A stretch of 41,978 nucleotides of DNA. Origin: Imhoffiella purpurea (GTDB taxonomy: Bacteria; Pseudomonadota; Gammaproteobacteria; Chromatiales; Chromatiaceae). A program made the translations under genes and the position numbers. Below are positions 36,493-41,978 of the stretch, piece after piece. The number at the start of each line of letters is the position of its first letter. Within the stretch, counting starts at the first letter, position 1. Under the pieces are notes generated by a model. It saw only the letters and a program-made list of their open reading frames with translations, made no database searches and was not told where the DNA came from. The DNA lies in the NCBI RefSeq assembly GCF_000585215.1, contig NZ_AONC01000070.1:1-41978 (forward strand), in the 5' to 3' direction.

Positions 36493-37521
36493 TCAGGTCG
36501 CGGGCACCAGCATGGCGACGGATCGAGGCTCGACCGAGAATCTCAGCGGCGTCTCGAGACGCCGGATCTCGCCGTCCAGCATGAGGGAGATCGCTCGGCG
36601 CCCGGAGACGCCGAGGCTCGCCTCGGACGCGGCGGTGGTGAGCACGGCGTCGTCCGCCAGCCAGTCGCCCAGCATGACCCGGGTGAGCAGTCGGATGAGA
36701 TCGCGGGCCGAGGTCTTGCGGACCGCATAGATGCCGAGCCGCCCGGCGTCGAGATGCGTCCGGCGGGGCAGCGGGCCGGACGCGGTCTCCAGCAGGTTGT
36801 TGGTGACCACGACCGTGTGCGAGCGCAGCCGTCTGCTGCGTCCGTCGGCGATCAGCCGCATGCGTCGGTGGGGGTAGAGGCGCAGCAGTCTCAGGCCCTG
36901 CCAGACGAGCCTCGGCCATCGGCTCCAGGGCGCCGATCCGCGTTCGCGCTCGCGTTGGCGGGCCACCAGGGGGCTGACGCCGATCATGCAGGCGCAGAGG
37001 AAGGGTGCGCCGTTGACCCTGGCCGTGTCCACGTATCGGACGCGGGCGTCGAGCAGGGTCTCGACTGCGGCCTCCAGATCGAGCGGGATCCCCAGATCCT
37101 TGGCCATCCAGTTCATGGTTCCGCGCGGAACGATGCCCAGCGGCACCCGGCGCCCGTCCAGAGCCTCGACGACGCCGAGCAATGTGCCGTCGCCTCCCGC
37201 GACGCAGATGGCGCTAACCTGCTCGTCGAGCGCCTCGGACAGCGCGCCTGCGAGTCCGTCTGGCTCGAATGGGATCCGTTGGACCTGGACGCCTCGCTCG
37301 TCGAGACGTCGGCTCAGCAGCTCCATTACGGGATCCGGGCCGCTCGGGTCGGCGTCTCCCGAGGCTGGGTTGATGACGGCCAGGATGCGGGATCCTGGCG
37401 GTGTGGAAAATGGTTCAGTGTCTGTTACCGTGGGCATCTGTTGGCCATATGGGGTGCTTGCGAGCGAGGAGCATGATTCGGGCCATCCGTGATGGACGCT
37501 GATTCTGGGCACCCATGGCAT
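36493..37521 (-). CDS. Diacylglycerol kinase-family (YegS/DagK-like) lipid kinase
   Basis: 342 aa from ATG 37521, supported by a strong GGGAGGTGA Shine-Dalgarno just upstream. The family-like part begins only at about residue 45 (RILAVINPASGDAD), so ATG 37437 (residue 29) is an alternative. Signatures: AGGDGTLLGVVEAL (nucleotide loop), GIVPRGTMNWMAKDLGIP, and a C-terminal beta domain with DAGRLGIY. The family phosphorylates diacylglycerol, sphingosine or related lipids with ATP. It is first in the operon with the phosphoesterase and VOC genes. Confidence 0.88.
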   Translation of the reverse strand: MPWVPRISVHHGWPESCSSLASTPYGQQMPTVTDTEPFSTPPGSRILAVINPASGDADPSGPDPVMELLSRRLDERGVQVQRIPFEPDGLAGALSEALDEQVSAICVAGGDGTLLGVVEALDGRRVPLGIVPRGTMNWMAKDLGIPLDLEAAVETLLDARVRYVDTARVNGAPFLCACMIGVSPLVARQRERERGSAPWSRWPRLVWQGLRLLRLYPHRRMRLIADGRSRRLRSHTVVVTNNLLETASGPLPRRTHLDAGRLGIYAVRKTSARDLIRLLTRVMLGDWLADDAVLTTAASEASLGVSGRRAISLMLDGEIRRLETPLRFSVEPRSVAMLVPAT

Positions 37522-37806
37522 TCGATATCACCTCCCGAGGATGGTGCAGGACGTTCCTGGATGTATTTTGGCGATGGTGGTTGGGCAAATCAGCCGCTCG
37601 GGAGGTGCAAATCCACCGTTTTCATGGTTGGATGGGGCCTTCGAAAGGGACCGGACGCGATGGTGGAATGATAAACGCCAGGACATCGGGGCGGCAGCCT
37701 GCAATGTCGAAAGTCCTGGATTCGGCTTGCTCTTTGCTTATCAATAGATCGACCAGAGACTTTGTCTATCCTCATCATCGGGACGAACACAGGGCCGATC
37801 ATCCTC

Positions 37807-38502
37807 ATGCCGTCAACCCACCTTCACTCCACTCCACATGACTTGCCGCTGGATCCGGAGCGCGAGCGACTCGCCGACCTCGAGCGCCGCTCGCTGCTCG
37901 CCGAGCAGGCGAGACAGCAGGCGCACCATCTGCGGACACCCCTGAGCGTGATCAAGCTGATCTCGGAGACGCTGCAGCTGGAGCTCTTCGACGACCGCGC
38001 CTATCATGAGCGTCTGCAGCGTCTGCTCGGCGCGGCATCGACCCTGTCCAACGGTCTCAGCGATGCGGTCCGCTCGACCCGCTTCGGAGACGGTCCGCAG
38101 AAGCGGCTGGATGCGCTGTCCGTCGCGGCGGATGTCGTGCGTCTCTATGGCGGGCGTGTCGTCGCGCCAGCCGATACCCGTAGCGCCGCGCTCGGGGTGG
38201 AGATCGAGCGCGACAGCTTCGAGGCGGCCGTCATCCATTGTCTGAGGCTTCTGGGCGTCGGCACGGACTGTGGTCATCCCTGGGGGCATCGGCCGGTTCT
38301 GGAGTATCGCGAGGGTGATGGAAAGGTCATCCTGAGACTGAGCGTCGAGGGTCGGCCCAATCCGGAGATTCCCAGCGAACGCGCCGATCTCAAGCTCATG
38401 ACATTGGCGGCGGAGCGTGCCGCCCGTGACGCTGGTGGCACCCTGACCCTGACCGATGAGAGCGCGACCTTTCTGCTCCCATTGGTGGCAGGTAGCGGCT
38501 AG
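37807..38502 (+). CDS. HisKA-domain protein without a recognisable ATPase domain
   Basis: 231 aa from ATG 37807; TTG 37762 is possible, and neither has a good Shine-Dalgarno. A basic/acidic helix (about 15-38) leads into an H-box, QAHHLRTPLSVIKL, with the candidate phospho-His at 40, and a second helix (about 60-88). This matches the dimerisation/phosphotransfer hairpin of histidine kinases. The C-terminal part (about 115-231) has some HATPase flavour (ERAARDAGGTLTL) but no N-box Asn, DxGxG or GxGLGL. It may be a phosphotransfer or phosphatase partner of the hybrid kinase starting 318 bp downstream on the same strand. The function is inferred only. Confidence 0.65.
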   Translation: MPSTHLHSTPHDLPLDPERERLADLERRSLLAEQARQQAHHLRTPLSVIKLISETLQLELFDDRAYHERLQRLLGAASTLSNGLSDAVRSTRFGDGPQKRLDALSVAADVVRLYGGRVVAPADTRSAALGVEIERDSFEAAVIHCLRLLGVGTDCGHPWGHRPVLEYREGDGKVILRLSVEGRPNPEIPSERADLKLMTLAAERAARDAGGTLTLTDESATFLLPLVAGSG

Positions 38503-38820
38503 GGAACCTTCCGCGGTTCCGACCCCCGACTCGATCGGTCCCGCAGCCATGTGGGACGGATATCGGTCTGCGCCGATCATCCAGGTATCCTCGGGGCTTG
38601 CGGCGGCCGGATTGGCTCCCGGTCCTCAGGCGGCCTTCCCCCGGCCGGGATTGCGGTTTACTTGCCGGATCGCACCCAAAGCGGTTCAAATGCCCCCATC
38701 TCTCCTCGTGGTCGGTCCCCGACGCGCATCCACGATCCTGTGCGACGAGCCCGTATCGATCCTGGAGCGCATTCGAGAGTCCGCCAATCCATATTTGTCT
38801 CCAATTCCGAGGTGACGTCG
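38503..38820. other. Gap between HisKA-domain gene and hybrid kinase
   Basis: 318 bp. The kinase frame is open from GTG 38551, but its translation here is low-complexity and Arg/Pro/Gly-rich without family resemblance. I treat it as non-coding, probably leader and promoter DNA. No clear promoter was found. Confidence 0.55.
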
Positions 38821-40896
38821 ATGAACGAGGATATGCGCTCCAGTCATGAGGAGGCGGATACCTCCGATGAGCTACTGTCCGATGAGGGGCAGGAATCGAT
38901 TCAGCGGCTGCAGACGGTCAATGAGGCACTGGCCGTCGCGAACGCTCGGCTGGCACGGAGGATCGAAGAGCTTGAATCCGAGAGGGACAGGTGCCGGCAG
39001 GTCGAGCTGCGCGCGGTGTTCGAGGCCGCGCCGGTCGGTATCTATCTCGGTCGCGATCGCGAATGCCGGGAGATCGAGATGAACCGCGCCGGCGCCGAGA
39101 TCCTGCGTCTGCCGGAGGATGCCAATCCATCCATGTCGGGACCGGATGCCGGCTCGCTGCCCTTTCGCGTCTTCAACGCCGGATGCGAGCTGACCTCCGA
39201 CGAACTGGCGATGCAGACCGCGGCGCGCACCGGCGCGCCGGTGCATGGCTTGGAGGAGGATCTTCTCTTCGACGACGGCGAGGTCAAGCATCTGATCGCG
39301 TCCGCCGCACCCTTGCGCAACGAGGCGGGCGAGGTCTACGGCTGCGTCGGCATCCTGTCCGACATCACCACGGCCCGACAGACCGAGCGGCGTCACCGGG
39401 AGACCCTGGAACGTCTGAAGCTGCATGTCGACAATTCTCCGGTCGCCTCTCTGGAGTGGGCCGCCGATACGGGGATCATCCGCTGGTCGTCCGCGGCGGA
39501 GCGGGTCTTCGGCTGGAGCGAGTCCGAGGCGGTGCAAGGTTCGCTCCTGGGTCTGGGGCTCTTCGAAACCGAGGGGCACGAGTCCTTCGCGAACATGATC
39601 GGCGCCCTGGTGGGCGGTGAGCGCGAACGCAGCCACTGTCTGCACCGGAACCGGCGCAAGGACGGCGAGGGCATCTGGTGCGAGTGGCACAACTCGGTCC
39701 TGCGCGACGGCGACGGCCGGCTGGTCTCGGTCCTCTCCCTGACCATGGACGTCACCGAGCGCGAGGCGTTGCAGGCGAGTCTGCGTCAGCAGACCGAGCG
39801 GCTTGCCGAGGCCGATCGGCGTCGCAACGAATTCCTGGCGATGCTGGGGCACGAGCTGCGCAATCCACTGGCGCCCGTGCGCAGCGCGCTGGATCTGCTC
39901 GCGCTGGGCAGCGAGGATCCGGCGACGCGCGACTGGGCCTATCGGGTCATCGACCGGCAGACCCATCATCTGGAACGCCTGGTGCGCGATCTGCTCGATG
40001 TCGCGCGCATCACGCGGGGCGCCATCGGGCTCGAGATGGGACGGCAGGATCTGGGGGAACTGGTGCGCGAGGCGCTGGAGGTGGTGGACCGGGAGGTGCG
40101 CTCCCGAGGCCATCGCGTGGTCCTCGACCTGCCGGAGGATCCGGTGCCGGTTCGCGGCGATGCGACTCGGCTCGTTCAGGTGCTGAGCAACCTGCTGCAC
40201 AACGCCGCGAAATATACCGGCGAAGGCGGTCGCATCGCGGTCGTTCTGGTCAGCGAGGGAGACCGGGCAAGGGTCACCGTCGAGGACAATGGTCGGGGTA
40301 TCGAGGCCGAGGCCATCCCCTGGCTCTTCGAGGCATTCAACCAGGGACCGCAATCCCTGGCGCGGCCGGAAGGTGGTCTGGGCGTCGGGCTGACCCTGGT
40401 GAAGAACCTGGTCGAACTGCATGGCGGCAGCGTCGAGATCCGGAGCCCGGGTCTCGGGCTCGGCACGGAGGTCACCCTGATCCTGCCGCGCGATGCCGAC
40501 TCGGCTCCCGAGGAGCCGGCGAGACCGCCGGTCGCCGCCCGGGCCGAGGTTGGCAAGCGGGTGCTGATCGTCGACGATTCCGACGAGGTGGTGGATGCCG
40601 CGAGCCGTCTTCTCATCGCCTTGGGTCACAGTGTGTCGGGCGCCCTGAACGGTATGGAGGCACTGGAATCGGTACGCGCGGAGCGTCCGGATCTCATCCT
40701 GCTCGACATCGGTCTCCCGGATATCGACGGGATCGAGGTGGCGCGGCGTTTGGCCGAGATGCCCGATCGCGGGACCTTCAGACTGGTCGCGGTCTCGGGC
40801 TACGGCGAGAGCACCCTCGGCAGGGACATCGCGCTGTTCGACGATCATCTGCTCAAGCCGACCCGCCTCGAGGATCTCAGGCGCATCCTGGAGTGA
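38821..40896 (+). CDS. Hybrid sensor histidine kinase (PAS-PAS-HisKA-HATPase-REC)
   Basis: 691 aa from ATG 38821 (GAGGTGA at 38809-38815). An N-terminal coiled coil (about 20-60) precedes two PAS domains (about 60-180 and 190-310). The kinase core is intact: LGHELRNPLAP with phospho-His344, N-box NLLHNAAKYT, G1 VEDNGRGI and G2 GGLGVGL. A receiver follows with the acidic pair in VLIVDDSDE, phospho-Asp629 (LILLDIGLPDIDG) and Lys in LLKPT. No membrane helix is seen, so it senses a cytoplasmic signal. It lies 83 bp upstream of an NtrC-type regulator on the same strand, its likely partner. Confidence 0.95.
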   Translation: MNEDMRSSHEEADTSDELLSDEGQESIQRLQTVNEALAVANARLARRIEELESERDRCRQVELRAVFEAAPVGIYLGRDRECREIEMNRAGAEILRLPEDANPSMSGPDAGSLPFRVFNAGCELTSDELAMQTAARTGAPVHGLEEDLLFDDGEVKHLIASAAPLRNEAGEVYGCVGILSDITTARQTERRHRETLERLKLHVDNSPVASLEWAADTGIIRWSSAAERVFGWSESEAVQGSLLGLGLFETEGHESFANMIGALVGGERERSHCLHRNRRKDGEGIWCEWHNSVLRDGDGRLVSVLSLTMDVTEREALQASLRQQTERLAEADRRRNEFLAMLGHELRNPLAPVRSALDLLALGSEDPATRDWAYRVIDRQTHHLERLVRDLLDVARITRGAIGLEMGRQDLGELVREALEVVDREVRSRGHRVVLDLPEDPVPVRGDATRLVQVLSNLLHNAAKYTGEGGRIAVVLVSEGDRARVTVEDNGRGIEAEAIPWLFEAFNQGPQSLARPEGGLGVGLTLVKNLVELHGGSVEIRSPGLGLGTEVTLILPRDADSAPEEPARPPVAARAEVGKRVLIVDDSDEVVDAASRLLIALGHSVSGALNGMEALESVRAERPDLILLDIGLPDIDGIEVARRLAEMPDRGTFRLVAVSGYGESTLGRDIALFDDHLLKPTRLEDLRRILE

Positions 40897-40979
40897 CACG
40901 GGGCCGAACGTCGCCTCAGGGGGCGCTCGGCGCCCTCGTCCGAATCGAACATCAGATCTGAACACCAGAAGGAGCCTCG

Positions 40980-41978
40980 ATGGGCAACTCGCTGCTGATC
41001 ATCGAAGACAACGAGGCGCTCGGCCAGGAGCTGAACCGCCATTTCAACACCAAGGGGTGGGATACCGAATGCGTCATGACCCTCGGGGAGGCGCGTCGAC
41101 GTCTGCTCGACGAGCGTCTCGATCCGCAGGTCATCCTGGCCGACATGAGCCTGCCGGACGGGAACGCGCTGGATCTGCTCGAAGAGGTGCGGCGGGAGAA
41201 GATCGGTGGCGAATGGATCCTGTTGACCGGTTATGGCGGGGTCTCGGACTCGGTCAGGGCCTTGCGTCTCGGGGCCTACGACTTCCTGGAGAAGCCCTGC
41301 GCCCTGGCGCGGCTGGAACTGGTGGTCTCGGGGGCTCGGCGTGCGGCGTCGGCGCAGCGGCGCTTGCGCAGCGAGAGCCAGGACCGCAGCCGCCGCTACG
41401 GCGTGGACTCCTACATCGGCTCCAGCGAGGTCACCCGATCCACGCGAGACATGATCGCGCGGCTCGCCGAGGTTCCGTTCAGCGCGCTCGTCATCGGCGG
41501 CGAGACGGGTGTCGGCAAGGGGCTGGTCGCCCGCATCCTTCATCACTCCGGACCGCGTGCCGACGGCCCCATGATCGAGGTCAACTGCGCCGCGCTGCCC
41601 CGCGAACTGCTGGAATCGGAACTGTTCGGGCACGAGTCCGGGGCCTTCACCGGCGCCAAGGGACGCCATCGGGGCTATCTGGAGCAGGCGCACGAGGGGA
41701 CCCTGTTCCTCGACGAGATCGCCGAGATGGATCTGGACCTGCAGACCAAGCTGCTGACGGTGCTGGAGGACCGGCGCGTTCGCCGGCTCGGCTCCGAGAA
41801 GGCGCTGGACGTCGATGTGCAGGTCATCGCCGCGAGCAACCGCAATCTGGAGCAGCGGGTTCAGGAGGGGGAGTTCCGCAGCGATCTCTACCACCGTCTC
41901 AGCGTCTTTCGTCTCGACCTGCCGCCGCTGCGCGAGCGGCTCGACGATCTGCCGCAGATCGTCCCGGCGCTGGGGGGG
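40980..41978 (+). CDS. NtrC-family sigma54-dependent response regulator, 3' end missing
   Basis: 333 residues in the window; the frame is open at the right edge. AAGGAG lies about 5 bases before ATG 40980. The receiver domain (1-120) has the acidic pair at IIED, phospho-Asp55 ([10 protein letters not shown]), Thr in LLTGY and Lys in LEKPC. The AAA+ domain has Walker [10 protein letters not shown], the sigma54-contacting loop [10 protein letters not shown] (about 218-227), Walker [11 protein letters not shown] and the sensor stretch ASNRNLEQ with SDLYHRL. The Fis-type DNA-binding domain lies beyond the window. It activates sigma54 promoters after phosphorylation, probably by the kinase encoded immediately upstream. 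Confidence 0.95.
   Translation, partial: MGNSLLIIEDNEALGQELNRHFNTKGWDTECVMTLGEARRRLLDERLDPQVILADMSLPDGNALDLLEEVRREKIGGEWILLTGYGGVSDSVRALRLGAYDFLEKPCALARLELVVSGARRAASAQRRLRSESQDRSRRYGVDSYIGSSEVTRSTRDMIARLAEVPFSALVIGGETGVGKGLVARILHHSGPRADGPMIEVNCAALPRELLESELFGHESGAFTGAKGRHRGYLEQAHEGTLFLDEIAEMDLDLQTKLLTVLEDRRVRRLGSEKALDVDVQVIAASNRNLEQRVQEGEFRSDLYHRLSVFRLDLPPLRERLDDLPQIVPALGG

Noticed and set aside
38551..38820. N-terminal extension of the hybrid kinase from GTG 38551
   Set aside because: The added 90 residues are Arg/Pro/Gly-rich and unlike sensor domains; ATG 38821 has a good GAGGTGA.
38872..40965. 697-codon minus-strand frame opposite the hybrid kinase
   Set aside because: Shadow of a fully supported kinase gene; no recognisable domain.

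Overview
The window reads as chromosomal DNA of a GC-rich, motile gammaproteobacterium. Three things support this: the gammaproteobacterial order thrS-infC-rpmI-rplT-pheS-pheT-ihfA-merR, a class I Fe-S fumarase, and a polar-flagellum type fliC-flaG-fliD-fliS cluster. A small SoxA-like cytochrome hints at a sulfur-oxidising lineage, possibly a Chromatiales purple sulfur bacterium. That placement is inference; no rRNA gene is present. I see no phage, IS element, CRISPR array or plasmid feature.

Layout. (1) 1-11125, flagellar filament region: the 3' part of a TPR/O-GlcNAc-transferase-like gene and a convergent second glycosyltransferase, then flagellin (sigma28 promoter), flaG, filament cap fliD, a second flaG-like gene and fliS. 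The two glycosyltransferases are candidates for flagellin glycosylation. (2) 11141-19071, mixed metabolic and signalling genes: a SerC-like aminotransferase translationally coupled to a TPR/ATP-grasp ligase, then divergently a GAF-GGDEF diguanylate cyclase, a chemoreceptor, and a large hybrid histidine kinase whose phospho-accepting His and ATP-binding residues are lost. (3) 19198-24183, minus strand: a Gld-like ABC system (ATPase, fused permease/GldG protein, DUF4340 protein) with overlapping genes. (4) 24509-26032: fumarase. (5) 26500-34338: tRNA-Val(GAC), then the thrS to ihfA/merR translation operon. It has a promoter buried in thrS, an AUC-started infC, and a terminator-like hairpin before pheS. 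(6) 34633-37521: the SoxA-like cytochrome, then a three-gene minus-strand operon (lipid kinase-like, metallophosphoesterase, VOC protein). (7) 37807-41978: a signalling cassette of a HisKA-bearing protein lacking a recognisable ATPase domain, an intact PAS-PAS hybrid kinase, and an NtrC-type sigma54 activator cut by the right edge.

How the parts fit. Flagellar filament assembly (fliC, fliD, fliS, flaG), probable flagellin modification, c-di-GMP synthesis and chemoreception sit together, and several are preceded by sigma28- or sigma54-like sites. The most unusual items are the catalytically degenerate hybrid kinase, the ATP-grasp/SerC pair, the stand-alone SoxA N-terminal-domain cytochrome, and the parallel internal duplications in flagellin and its cap. 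All family assignments come from reading the sequence; no database search was run.
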